Origin: Echria macrotheca
Lineage: Eukaryota; Ascomycota; Sordariomycetes; Sordariales; Schizotheciaceae
NCBI GenBank assembly: GCA_030411725.1
Contig: MU839832.1
Location: 930,001-994,000, forward strand
DNA length: 64,000 bases
Direction of reading: 5' to 3'
Shown here one piece after another: positions 10,056-20,730 of the stretch (positions are counted from its first letter, which is position 1; each line of letters starts with the position of its first letter). Both the position numbers and the translations under genes were made by a program. Below the pieces are notes generated by a model. The model was not told the DNA's origin and did no database searches. It saw only the letters and a list, made by a program, of their open reading frames with translations.

Positions 10056-10925
10056 TAAGGCCCAGATCTTCTCGCGGATTGTGCAGCGTGTTCACTGAAC
10101 AGAGGGTACCTGAGGCCCCTGTCGACTAGCGCTTACACTGTGATGTACTGCACAGGGGGGCAGGGGGGAGGGGGGGGACCCCGGCCTGTCAGCCGCAACG
10201 CTGCTGTTCGCTGCGCGTTCGGTCGTCGTTCACTGCGCAGTCAATCACGATCGCGACAGCACACACAACGCAGTCAATCGCGACAGCACACACTGCGCAG
10301 TCTCAATCGCGACAGGATATACACTTCGCAATCAATCGCTACAGCGCACTTACTACGCAGTCAATCGCGACAATACACACACTGCGCAGTCAATCGCTAT
10401 AGCCCTGCGTAGTTAATTACACAGCAAGTAGCGATTGACTGCGCAGCATATGCTTTGTAGCGATTGACTGCGCAGTGAGTGCGCTGTAGCGATTGATTGC
10501 GTAGTGCGTGCGCTATAGCGATTGATTGCGTAGTGCGTGCGCTGTTGTGGTTGACTGCGCAGTGCGTGCGCTGTAGCGATTGATCTTATAGCGCGTACAG
10601 CGACCGAGCACGCAGCGAACAGCGCACGAAACAAACAGCGTGGTCAGCGAATGCTCTGTTTTGCCCGTTCGCTGAACACTGAGAATTTGGCGAAATCGAC
10701 GCCGTCAGACCCTGTTTTTCGGCCTTTTTCAGTTAGCTGCGGCTTGCATTAGCTTGGTACATGAGGTGCAGGGGCGAAAATGCGAATGGGCTGTTCGCCC
10801 GCCCTTGTCAGCTGAAATCGCTGCCGAAAACGGGCAAGCGGCCCAAAAAAAATGATTCTTGGCATTTCTGACCCACGCGCTGTTCGCGAAAAGAGCTCCC
10901 TGTCCGCGAGAAGATCTGGGCCTTA
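10056..10925. mobile_element. 870-bp terminal-inverted-repeat element
   Basis: The left end reads TAAGGCCCAGATCTTCTCGC (10056 on, match continuing GGA) and the right end is its exact reverse complement (to 10925): a perfect 23-bp terminal repeat whose outermost bases are TA, as expected of a TA target-site duplication. The interior has no credible ORF; it holds a palindromic minisatellite (10195-10625) and a further GC-rich stretch with repeated GTTCGC/GCGAAC words. Read as a non-autonomous DNA transposon or foldback element. The remaining flanks to the neighbouring genes (9886-10055, 10926-11179) contain no gene. Confidence 0.65.
10195..10625. repeat. Palindromic minisatellite: two head-to-head arrays of a ~27-bp unit
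   Basis: From 10230 to about 10405 a unit of the form CTGCGCAGTCAATCGC-GACAGCACACA repeats about six times. From about 10425 to 10590 the reverse complement (GTAGCGATTGACTGCGCAGTG-GTGCGCT) repeats about six times. Outside the arrays, TGTTCGCTGCG.GTTCGGTCG on the left is matched by its inverse on the right (CGACCGAGCACGCAGCGAAC). Units differ by point changes, so the array is diverged. The whole could fold into a long imperfect hairpin centred near 10415. Confidence 0.75.
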
Positions 10926-11179
10926 ACCTGTGTTCTAGGTAGACTGCATCTGGACGCTCGAAATGAGTTTGACATCGTCTGTCACAAATGACACCTCTTC
11001 CCGGCCAAGGCCCGGCTGGAGCTTCAGATTCTCAGAAACCGGCCCCCTTTGATTTCGAGACACGCCACTCCCGCTCAATGACTGAAATGCCATCTGGCTT
11101 TCGGCTTACATGTTGTAGCTCCCTCTATGTACACTACTTAAAGTCCATCTCAAGGGCCCGGCAGCGCTCGAGTGCGCCC

Positions 11180-12100
11180 TTACATCCTGAAATCGGCCTG
11201 TGCTCTCTCTTCACCCCCTGCTCCCTCTGGATATCGTTCGTCTCCGATATGATCCAGAATATCAAATATCTCACGAAGCGTCTCCATCTCCTCCGGCGGC
11301 CATGGCGACACAGTGGGCAATACCTGCCACTGGCCAAGTACTTGGTGCACCTCTCTAAGTATGGCATCGCTCTTCCTGTGGTGGATTGGATTAGCTACGT
11401 GCCTCTTGGGGGGGAAATCGACCCATGTCTCAGTTTCAGGAGCTCTGCACTTCCGAGACAGCCCAAATATGACCGAAGAAGGGAATAATCGTGTCCGATC
11501 TGTCACGTACCTCCGGAGGGCATCCGCATTTGCGGCCCCGAGGTCGTTGCCTTCCGCCCATATCTTCAGGTCTAGCTCGTACATGCGCCGAATCAACTCG
11601 ATGACGGCCTCGACATCGTCGCCGGAGAGGTCTTCCGCCAAGAGGTCCTTCTCGCGGAGCTCGTGCTCCGTCTCGCCGCGGCGGTAGTACGGTACGATCC
11701 TTGTGCGGAACTCGTCGGCCGAGACGAAGTCGGGGTTGGAAGGCAGATCGGAAAGCACGATATCGACCGCACTAAACTTGCGCTGCCGTGGTTTGAAGAA
11801 CTCGCGGTATAGCCAGGTCCTGTAGAACCACCAGCACGCCCAGAGAACGGCGACGGCTACGCCCACGCCGTAAACAATTTGCGTGATGGTCGAGGATCCG
11901 GCCTGTTCCTGGCCCGCGTGCTCGATGACGATCGTGTCGTTGACCAGAATGATGTTGCCGGCATCCGAGAGCGATCCGTTGATGGCGATGAGGTTGGAGG
12001 GAAAATGAGAAACGCCAAACTCGACCGTGCTAATGTTCATGAGTTGGAGCCATGTCTGGGTATCATTTAGCGAGTAGTTGAACCCTGCCCAGGACTCCAT
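11180..12100 (-). CDS. Single-pass membrane protein of unknown function (261 aa)
   Basis: Two exons, 12100-11511 and 11375-11180. The 135-bp intron is divisible by three and free of stops, so the unspliced frame also reads through (306 aa), but it has a strong GTACGT donor, a GCTAATC branch site and CCACAG acceptor, and matches an intron elsewhere in the window, so I treat it as spliced. The protein has an N-terminal region of about 75 residues with several N-glycosylation sequons (NYS, NIS, NGS, NDT), one transmembrane segment (ITQIVYGVGVAVAVLWACWW, about 78-97), then a basic stop-transfer stretch and an acidic, helical cytosolic tail. No signal peptide and no recognised domain. The topology N-out/C-in is an inference. 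Confidence 0.66.
   Translation of the reverse strand: MESWAGFNYSLNDTQTWLQLMNISTVEFGVSHFPSNLIAINGSLSDAGNIILVNDTIVIEHAGQEQAGSSTITQIVYGVGVAVAVLWACWWFYRTWLYREFFKPRQRKFSAVDIVLSDLPSNPDFVSADEFRTRIVPYYRRGETEHELREKDLLAEDLSGDDVEAVIELIRRMYELDLKIWAEGNDLGAANADALRRYVTDRTRLFPSSVIFGLSRKCRAPETETWVDFPPKRHVANPIHHRKSDAILREVHQVLGQWQVLPTVSPWPPEEMETLREIFDILDHIGDERYPEGAGGEERAQADFRM
11376..11510 (-). mobile_element. Introner-like intron, copy 1
   Basis: Intron of 135 bp within the membrane-protein gene. In sense orientation it shares with the intron at 52283-52388 the blocks CGATTATTCC, GTCTC.G, GAGCTCCTG.AAC.GAGA and GTAGCTAATCCAATCC.CCA.AG, in the same order, plus a phase-2 position. The host genes are unrelated, so the introns appear to be copies of one sequence. 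Confidence 0.72.
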
Positions 12101-12583
12101 GGCGAATCATGATCTTATCCGATGAGGACGGGCATCCAAGGTTCCGCGCGTGGTGCCAGTGCAGATGTGGACGTGAGTGACTTGGGACGGATGGCATGGG
12201 CCGCCCCGAACGGGGCCCTTGAATGACTGGCCTGATTCTGCTGGAGCTGAGGCGCCAGGAAAGGACAAATAGTGCGGCGCCACAAGGCTTCACAGACGCA
12301 AGTTTTGGCGTGCTTCTTGATTGCCCTGCATACTGCTGCAGGTGACGAGAACAGCGGCAACAACGAGGCGCTCTTGAAGGGGGGCTCGAGGGGGTGTCGA
12401 TAGATATATCCGAAATTCTATCGTCCCTGATTGGATGTGTCTGACCGAATACCAAATGGAAAAAAGCGGAATTGCACCGTCACATTTGCGCCGCTGAGCG
12501 AGCATCAGGCTCCAGAGCCTTGCGGAAACATCGAAAATGACCTTGCACTCCGCCCTCCGGGAAATAGTAACCTTGCCAAGCTC
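12101..12583. other. Intergenic, Hsp70-like gene to membrane-protein gene
   Basis: Region between two genes on the same strand. It is the presumed promoter of the membrane-protein gene and 3' region of the Hsp70-like gene. Short open frames on the minus strand have no support. Confidence 0.5.
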
Positions 12584-14918
12584 TCATAAAAAATCGGACC
12601 ACGACTTCGCAGCGTAAGCGAGTCGATATCCAGAAGAAACCATCCTGCCCTGACCGTCAACGGCTTTTCCACATGTCAGTTCGAACTGGGCGCCGGTATC
12701 GCTCAGCACCATGTCCAGGGTAAATTCGATGGTGCTGAAATTTTGTCCAGCAAGCCGCCGGAGAAGTGGCAGCCTGTCCCTCTGATCCAGGACCTCAAGA
12801 TCGTAATCTAGCTCCAAGATTTGTCGTTCAGCTACTTCATAGTTAGCCTGGACAACTCAACGCTGGGTGTTACTTGCCCTCCGGGATTTCCTCATGGCCG
12901 CCCATGCGCGAAATGACGACGTCGATGGAACCAGTAAGCCTTGCGTCCTCAATTACCTTCCTGGTGATGGTGAGGCTGTTGTTGATACCTTCCTCCCTCG
13001 TAATCAGGTCTCCTTTGGCGGCCATCCATTTGATGTGGTTCCTGGCGCGTAGTTTTCTGTCAAACTTGTCGGTATAGAGTTGTGCGTCTCTGTGTTCATA
13101 GTTTTTGAAATCCACAGCGACAAGAACTCCGATATAAACGGGGCATTCGATGCATATCGGCGGGGCTGGACAACCTATGCCGAGCCCCATCAAAGCTGCG
13201 CCCCGCGCGACATCAGCCCATCCGGTCTCGTCCGTAGTCGGGTCTATATTGACATCATCGGCACTGCCAACATCAGCACGACACCGAGCATGGGCTAGGG
13301 TAACAAACTTTTCCCAGGCACGTAGAACGCTGATGCGCCTGAGTGTACAGAGTGTCTCGATCCTTTTCCGCAAATATGGACTCGCAGAAAATCCTCCGCT
13401 AAGAAAGACGCACTGCGCGGGTGTTTCATTAGTCAAATCCACTAGAACCGCTTCCCACGGCGTCCGCTTACCTTGGGCATGAGCCCCTTGAGCTGCCGTA
13501 TTTGGGTCAACTGCTGTAAGAGGAGAGTTAGGACACCAGAAACCGAATCCTCAAACATGGTTTCCAAGTCGGTTCTAAGTACGAATTCGGTCAACAGGAC
13601 AATGTATGCCAGGCCTGGTGTGGCTTACTCTGTTATGCGGACGTTGCCGATGGGGCCTCTCAACGGGTTCTCGTCTTGTCCGAGATTACTCGGCAGCACC
13701 AGAAAGTCTTGTTGGGGCGCACCCGAAAACTTGTGCTTGATGGTCTGGAACTTCTCGATTAGTTTGTGCTGAGATGACGTGAACATGGCGTGAGGGCCGC
13801 TTCCGTGTCTCCGATTCTGCCTGTCTTCATTCACCAAGAAGTTGTAGTCCTGCTCGCTCAACCGCTCACGGAGGAATCTTTTGAGCAGGTGCTGATCGAC
13901 CCGAGTAGACCCAAAGGGGCCGCCTGTGCAATCTGAGCGACTGGTGGGGTGGTTAAAGCGAACCGACTTACCCGCGGGCTCTGTGATCCTTGTGACGCTA
14001 AAATTTGGCGATGACTGGTCGACTTGATATGAGACGAGATCCTGCGGAAGCGAAGCCTGTCAGCATTGCCTCGCCCACTCGTCGACAGGCGGCACTTACA
14101 ACTGTGCCACCACCCGCATCGACGATGATGAAACATTCACCCTGCTCAAGTCAGATATGTACCAGCGCGTTCGTCGACATGAAAATACGTGCCCGCCTTA
14201 GGCTTCCGAGGCGTGTCCGCACAGCCAGGCTCATGATGTACTGTGCAGAGGCTTCCGGCTCTGTACCCATGCGGACGTGCCCTGGAAGATCCCTCATGCG
14301 GGGAAACACGCTCCTGAATGCTTCGTTAACTGCCCGGAATGTAATGTTTCTTGCCCTGAGCTGCCATTTCTGTGGAGTTTAGCCGTTTGTTACGCCGGTA
14401 CCGAATCGAAGTCTTACTGCCGGATGAGTGATCATGAGATCAATCGGGAATTCCTCGAGATTTCTGGCATCGCGGTGTCTTTTGATATCATCCTCGACGA
14501 CTCGGGCGACATGGGTGAGGTATTCAGTAACGATCTGCTCGGTGGTGCAAGCCAGGTGGAATGGAATCTTGGCCCCCTCCAGATCCTCCCTCACGTTGAA
14601 CGCGAGCAAGCGGGTCTCCTCCAGTGTATGCTTGAGTCTCTTGAGGGCCTCGTGCCGTGTGGGGGTTTCGAGCTGCAGTTTTGTCCAACGAAGAACATAT
14701 GCGCCGTCGCCGATGCCGTAGCCCCATTGCGAGCCGGAATTCGGGCAATAGGTAATCATGGAGGGCACTTTGAGTGCCTTTGTCGTCGCGTTTGCCGTCG
14801 GCCATGTGTCAACGAGGTTGATATTATCGAGAGTTGGATCTCGTCCCTCGGTGAGAACCCATGAGACACCTGTAAAGGTGGTGCCGTAGTCGACGGCAAT
14901 CAGAAATCTCGGAGGCAT
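12584..14918 (-). CDS. Hsp70-like ATPase-fold protein (about 657 aa, 8 exons)
   Basis: Exons: 14918-14418, 14369-14193, 14141-14100, 14041-13972, 13923-13629, 13574-13472, 13412-12878, 12834-12584; all phases agree. The spliced protein has the actin/Hsp70 nucleotide-binding landmarks: DYGTTFTGVSW (about 9-19, phosphate 1), THPAKW, DAGGGTV (about 234-240, phosphate 2) and LSGGFSASPYL (about 400-410, adenosine motif). It belongs to the fungal HSPA12-like group, which lacks a canonical substrate-binding domain; the role is unknown. Two of the seven introns start with GC rather than GT: 14142-14192 (GCACGT) and 12835-12877 (GCAAGT). If the last one is not spliced, the protein ends at the TAA at 12872-12870, about 80 residues earlier. 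Confidence 0.8.
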
Positions 14919-15244
14919 GGTTGCGTGACGGGGTTGACTTTGGAAAGATGAAAGATCGAAAGGTGACCACGAGGCTTGTCCTCGGCCCTCGTCTCGTCAC
15001 CCGTCGGTTCCACAGGAGGGGGGAGGGGGAGACAGGGCTAGCCACACCCCTCGAAGCCCTCGACACCCACCCCACCCCCTGTATCCCTCCTTCTCTCCGT
15101 TCTCTCCCGTCATCAGACAAATAGCCCCAGCGGCATTTCTTCCGCAGGCCAGCCCAGTCAGTCTCAATTCCACATTTGTTGGTACTCTGCACCCAGTCAA
15201 CCGACCCTCGTTCCATCCATTGCCCCGGGGCGACATTCCGAGAT
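14919..15244. promoter_or_regulatory. Bidirectional intergenic region
   Basis: Short 326-bp stretch between the divergent Hsp70-like gene and the coiled-coil gene, presumably holding both promoters. It has a polypyrimidine-rich stretch (CCCACCCCACCCC and CCTCCTTCTCTCC) near 15065-15100. No TATA box or defined site could be assigned. Confidence 0.4.
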
Positions 15245-17637
15245 ATGTTGGGCGACGAGGCATGCCATGACAAAGGGAAATGGACCACGACTCCAGTTCC
15301 GGCTCCTTCAAAAGCTAAGCTGGCCCCGGGTGCGCTCGTATTGAATGAGCTTCCCGTCAGCACTTCCTCGACGGAGCCGACATTACCAGCACCAAGTGTT
15401 CCGCCGTCACCTACTGCCGCCGAGTTAGACGGATGTCAGTCTTTCCATAGTCACGACTGCCGGGGCTCGTATGGCAGCGCCGAGTGCAATTGCAACCGGA
15501 CCGAAGTAAGTGGCCACGTCCTGAGTCTATATTTCCAGGACACAGAAAGCGGCGCCCTTGCTAACCAGTTGAAGCTGCCATCAACCGACGCCGCAGTGCC
15601 CCCTGCTACTCGGGACCCCGAACAACCGTACGAACTAGAGGCCATTTCCCGGCCTGGAGAGCTAGATGCGAGCAATGCTCATGGACAGACGGTGGAGTCA
15701 CCCGAAAGCAAGGCACCATCCACACATAGCACTGAGACTTCCGGTGCTCTTCACACCAGCGACCGACCCACCTCGTCATTGGATGAACCAGCGCACGGTT
15801 TAGACTCCACAACACCGTCCACTCGAGAGCTTGGGTACTCCGGTGATTCGATCCCAAGGCCTGGAGGCAGCGTGGAGCAGGGCTGTGACAGCGTTACGGA
15901 GCCCGAACATCGTTACCCTCGACCTAGTTTGGATGCAGAGTGGTCTGAGGAGGGCATGGAGGATACACAAAGCCACCGGCGCCTTGTTGATACCAGCCAA
16001 CGTTGCAGGGACGGTCAGCCCCCTGGCATCAGCTATGTCGTCGCAAGTCGCGAGGGCTGGCAACATTCGACGCAGCCTAACCCGTCCTGGACTGAATCCT
16101 CTTTTCCACCGGTTCCCGGACATCATCGACCGGGAAATGGCGTGTCTCCTCTGATCACTCAATTGCAAGGGGACGCTCATCAACGTCGAAGGCTTATAAG
16201 CTCCAGGCATGCCACACACTCGGCCTCCAATCATCCAGTATACCCAGCTGCCCCCCAACGCCCCGTCGCTGTTCCGGCCACACCAGCACCTTCTTCCATA
16301 ATAACACGGGTTTGGCCTCTGCGTGGCTCGAAGCGCGGCATTTCTGAAGCGCAGCTCGAGAAGGTACTCGAATTCATGTCCCAATATAACGTGCCGAGAT
16401 GGGAAGATGAGAAACATCCCGTAGATACGCTGCTGAATTGGATGCACGTCGCGATCCGTGATCAGAACGCTTCGGCAGAGGCGATGCAGAAAGAGAGAGC
16501 GAGGTTCTCCGAGGACAGACAGCGCTTCAGGGGGAACATTGCCGGTCTCGAGAAGCGATGCTCAAACACGGAGGTAGAGTGGAAAAAGGCTTGTTCAGCA
16601 AACAGCTCACTGCAGAGCCGGCTCGACAAAACCGAAAAAAAGTTGGGAGACGCTACTAGCGCTATTGCGGCTTGGGGAAGCTCGTGGACCGCCCAGAAAA
16701 GGTTTTACGAAGATGCTATTCGGCAGCGGGAAGAGGATATCGAGAAGCTCCGGCAGCGCGTGTGCGACCTCGAAAACTACTTGGCTGCGCAGAGGAAGGA
16801 GCCTGCGGTCTTCTACGAGGCCACATCGGACCAAGTGTTCAAGAAAGCAATCCAGACATTGTCTCAGAGCATCAACAACCTGGCAGTTTCTGTGCCTCAA
16901 CCGACTAACTATCGAGCCGTTCCCACCGATCGAACGGGCTACCTCGGCCGTCGCTGGAACCTGGACAGGGGAGAAAATGCATGGCGTCGCTTTCTCCATT
17001 CCCTGTGTCTCGATGTTCTGTTTGACGGGTTTTTCTACTGGCCCTTGGGATTCGGTGTCTTTGGCAAAGAGGGCGAAAAAAGAGGTATGTGATAAGGGAT
17101 GATTACGTCTTGCCTGACATTTCGGCAGATCCAAGAAACCGAGAAGTCTCGTTGCCGGGTGAAGACAGGGCAACGAGGGCCAACTTCTTTAGCCTTATGC
17201 TCAAGATGGTTGAACACCCAAACGAACCGCCCAGCAGGGAGGGGAAGGGCAGCGAAGCCTTGCTGCACAGCGTCCGCGCTTTCAAAGCAAACATGGACCG
17301 GACTGTAACGGAATTGCTCACCCAACTTGAAAGCAGCAGCGGGGCGTCTCTCGGGCCTTCGTCCTGGACGCTTGCCACAGCAATCGTTCACAATGCAGGA
17401 AGGCTTGCTTTGAGAATGGGCTCACAGCGAGCACATGTCATGCTGCAGCGACCGCCGCATCGGGACTCGGTAACGCTGGGCGAGTACTTTGGGAACGAGA
17501 CGGGGTCCTTCATCATTGGCACAACTGCCCAGGTTGACCTGGTTCTGGAGCCGTGCATGGTGAGAATCGGCGATGGGGGGGACGACTTGACCAGTATCAA
17601 GGTGATAGCACCGGGATCCATCGTTGCCCTGGACTGA
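15245..17637 (+). CDS. Disordered, coiled-coil protein of unknown function (782 aa)
   Basis: Two exons, 15245-17084 and 17129-17637, with a 44-bp GTATGT...CAG intron. The first ATG in frame is 15245. Residues about 1-380 are Ser/Thr/Pro-rich and likely disordered. From about residue 385 an ordered part starts (ISEAQLEKVLEFMSQYNVPR), followed by long heptad-rich helices (RLDKTEKKLGDATSAIA, REEDIEKLRQRVCDLENYLA). The C-terminal exon is helical, with a cluster LMLKMVEHPNEPP and a final beta-rich stretch. No known domain recognised. It is divergent from the Hsp70-like gene, which may indicate co-expression but no more. Confidence 0.7.
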
Positions 17638-18064
17638 TCACAGCGCAAAATTCACGCTTCAGAACCACGGCCCCAGTGCCCGGCTTGAGTGACACACGTG
17701 TCCGTTCACAATTTGGTGACAGGGCTGTCGGCCGGATTGGCAAGCGGCGTCCTGGCGGGCGCCTATCTGCATGCAGTGCTTCGGACCACCTCAGCCACCG
17801 GGCACGGTGTCTCAGCCCTCAGCCTGGTGAACGACAAGCTTGCGTCCTGACACCAGGGTACTTTCCATTACCCCTCTTTTTGTGTTATCTCTGGCTTTTG
17901 GACTGGCTCCGGTCCCTCAACAAGCTCGCCAGGACAGCCAACCTTGAGCCGTCATCGACCCAACCGAGACTTGGCCGCAGGAGCTAGCTCCCGGCCGCAC
18001 CTAATCCAGGGAAAGGAAGGACTCTCCAGACCCGGCTCTCGGCTCCGGAAGATCGGGTCTCGTC
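17638..18064. other. Intergenic, coiled-coil gene to seven-TM gene
   Basis: Tandem gene spacing of 427 bp; presumed promoter of the seven-TM gene. No other feature seen. Confidence 0.45.
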
Positions 18065-19898
18065 ATGTCGACCTACAACCAGACTCTCACGCTATCCGAG
18101 TTACCAGCACAACCGCTTCTTCCGGTTGAGCTAACCGACGCCATCTTTGTGACAGTATGGCTTGGGTTGGGCATCGTGTGTTCAATAACACTGCAGCGCC
18201 TCTTGAAAAACGGGCGCGACAGGCCGACATGGCCCGAATTCGAAGTGGTTCTTCGTGGGACGCAAGTCCTCACCATGTACGTTGTCTTTGGGCGCTGCTC
18301 TGTTCCGAAATAATGCCGGATGCTGATACCGCTTTAAAGTTGGTTTCTTGTGACGGCGATCGACCGATGGATGTGTAACAACGAGGTGCCTGTCAATTAC
18401 TCCTACATCGTCTTCCTCCCCATCCGCGAGATATTTCTAGTGGCGGCAACCAATTTGCTGTTATGGGGCAACTACGCAGTGATCTGGAAGGAGCTGCAAG
18501 ATCGATTCAGTCCTCCTCTCCGAGGTATAATGTGGTTCACTGCCAAGTTCGGAATGTTCGTCATATCATTCCTGTCTCTGCTTTATCTCGTCTTGGAACT
18601 GGCGTTGTCCGTCACCTGGCTTAGTGCCGTTAGCCTGAGCGTGATCGCCGATATCGCCAGCACGCGGGCATCGCTCGAGATCTCCATCTATGCCCTTCGC
18701 ATGATCTTCAGCTTGCTGACGCTTTGCGTCGCTGCCTACGCACTTATCTTCCGGACGGTCAAGGTCCACGGTATGATACAGCACGTGAGTCACTATTCAT
18801 TCCAATTCGTCATGGGTGTTTCTGACGAGTCTACAGACAAGGATTCCTTTGCTGGTGCTGCTGGCTGCTACTTTTATGTTTCTCAGGTCCGTCACGGAGT
18901 TTGGCATGATTGCTCACCTCAGAAACATTATCGGTTCTGGCCACACGCGTCGGGATATTCAGCTCGCATATGATGTTAGCGATGGCGTACTCAGCTTTCT
19001 GTATCTCGCCATCATGTGTTATATGGCATGGCTCGTTGCGTCTCCGCTCGACGTTGACGGAGCTGACGCAAGATTGGTGGCATCAGATGTCAGGCGGTAT
19101 ATTCTGCTGACTCTGGAGAATCAAACGAACGGCGCTCGGCGCCACGCACCCGCGTTGGAGGTGGTGCTGCGGCAGGTGGAACAAGAAGTGGACGAGGTGC
19201 TCTCAAAGGGGCCTCTTTGCCATCATTTAGACTCGGATGTGGGATATCAGCGTGAAGTTGTCCTGGCGTGCACTGAGCAGATCAGGCATGAGTTTGGGGG
19301 CTTCGGCGGAGAGGCTGAGTTTGTTCCACGACGACCAGCGCTGTTCGAATTCGGATCACTCTTGAATGCTGGCCATGGAATCCGGCGTGGGGTCGGCAAT
19401 TCTCGCGCTGCCGGTTCCCGGGACAGGCTAGTTGACCCTGCTCCCCAGCAAGCTGGTAGGCAGGCCGGCGGGAATATTCTCATACCAGAGAGGGAGCCAT
19501 CCTTGAACAGTGTCAGACTACGACACGACCTGCCACGTGGAACTGGGACCGGAAGACCGCCGCTTATACGCCAGCCCTCGGATCAATCTCTACGCAGGGA
19601 TGCGCCGCAGAGAGCCCCGCAAGAGCGACTTCCTGGAGGCCAAACACGGGGTGAAGGGACAGGAACGCAAGAGAACTCGAACCGGCCAGCTCCGCAGTTG
19701 TACCGCCCGGCTGCGACAAATTCGGCAACAATAGAAGGGTTGGCTTTAAGGCGTGTGAGACCAAGACAAGAGGGTCGAGCGTCCGAAGCAGCGCGACAGC
19801 TGGGAACAGAGCGGATAGTGATTGGGGGATACGTCATTCCGGTGCCCCGGGCAGTTCCGCCGGCGAATCTGGGCACTGATGATCCTCCTGCTGGGTGA
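18065..19898 (+). CDS. Seven-transmembrane protein of unknown function (572 aa)
   Basis: Exons 18065-18276, 18340-18784 and 18837-19898, with introns of 63 bp (GTACGT...AAG) and 52 bp (GTGAGT...ACAG). Seven hydrophobic segments occupy roughly residues 22-45, 63-82, 92-118, 133-160, 183-208, 222-242 and 265-287, for example LTDAIFVTVWLGLGIVCSI and EISIYALRMIFSLLTLCVAA. The remaining 280 residues form a polar, Arg/Pro-rich tail. The arrangement (short outside N-terminus with NQT sequon, seven helices, long cytosolic tail) resembles GPCR-like receptors, but I see no CFEM domain or motif that assigns it to Pth11 or another fungal class. Receptor function is therefore only a suggestion. Confidence 0.72.
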
Positions 19899-20730
19899 AT
19901 ATGGTAGCGAGTTGGACCATGCAAGACGAGATGGGTTCTTGTTAGCTCCTTCACCGAACTTTGACTGTCTGGATGGTTCGTGTTGGGACGGAAGGTACGT
20001 GAGGTAGTAGCTAGATGAGAAACTTTAGGGTGTTCGTTCGCCCGAATTTGATGTGTACTGGTGGGATATCCAATTGCTAGTGCTCATCATCACAATCAAG
20101 GCTTGCAATCATCATGGCGTGGCCATATGGCCAAGTTCCATTGACAAATAAAGCATGGCAACCTCCGTAGTCCGCCTTGGAACAAAACGAAAAAATCTTT
20201 GAAAAGACCCAGCTCCGTATCTTCCTCGGAAGGCAGGGGCCATCACCTGGCAGAAAGCGTTCGCGATCGGTCCTCGGCCAGCTCTCGGAGTGCGGATACT
20301 ATGGTCAACATTTCTGACCAATTCCAAAGGTCATTGAGGACAAGATGTTCGCAAGTCGTCCTCGATAGAAAGACGTCGACGTTGCTAGGGTTAGGGCTTA
20401 CAGTGTACAGCGTGACGTGGGGGATGCGGCACGTGCTCGGCGATTACGCAAATGACCTGACTGCCCCACGCCGGGTGGCGCATAGAGTCGGCTTTTTCTG
20501 TGGGCAGACGGGATTTCTCATCCCACCTGGATTCGGCAGTCGCATTCCACTCCTCCTCTCTCCTCGAATTCTTGCAATTCCTCTCTCTTCCACTCTCTCA
20601 CTTCGCTCACTTGCCCTACAACCCAGTCGCCCACCGTTCTCGGACGGAAACCGTTCAATTCATCCTCAAACAAAGCGACTCGACGACCGTCTCTGCCCCT
20701 CCCCCGCCTCCACCGAGAGTCACGACGAAG
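19899..20730. other. Intergenic and 5' leader of the CBS gene
   Basis: Holds the promoter and a pyrimidine-rich leader (CTCCTCTCTCCTCGAATTC, CCTCTCTCTTCCACTCTCTC near 20550-20600) of cystathionine beta-synthase, a pattern common before highly expressed fungal genes. I found no exact TGACTC Gcn4-type site. No other gene. Confidence 0.5.

Noticed and set aside
10195..10625. CRISPR-like array of regularly spaced repeats
   Set aside because: Units are contiguous diverged minisatellite copies without unique spacers, in a fungal genome, and arranged as a palindrome inside a TIR element.
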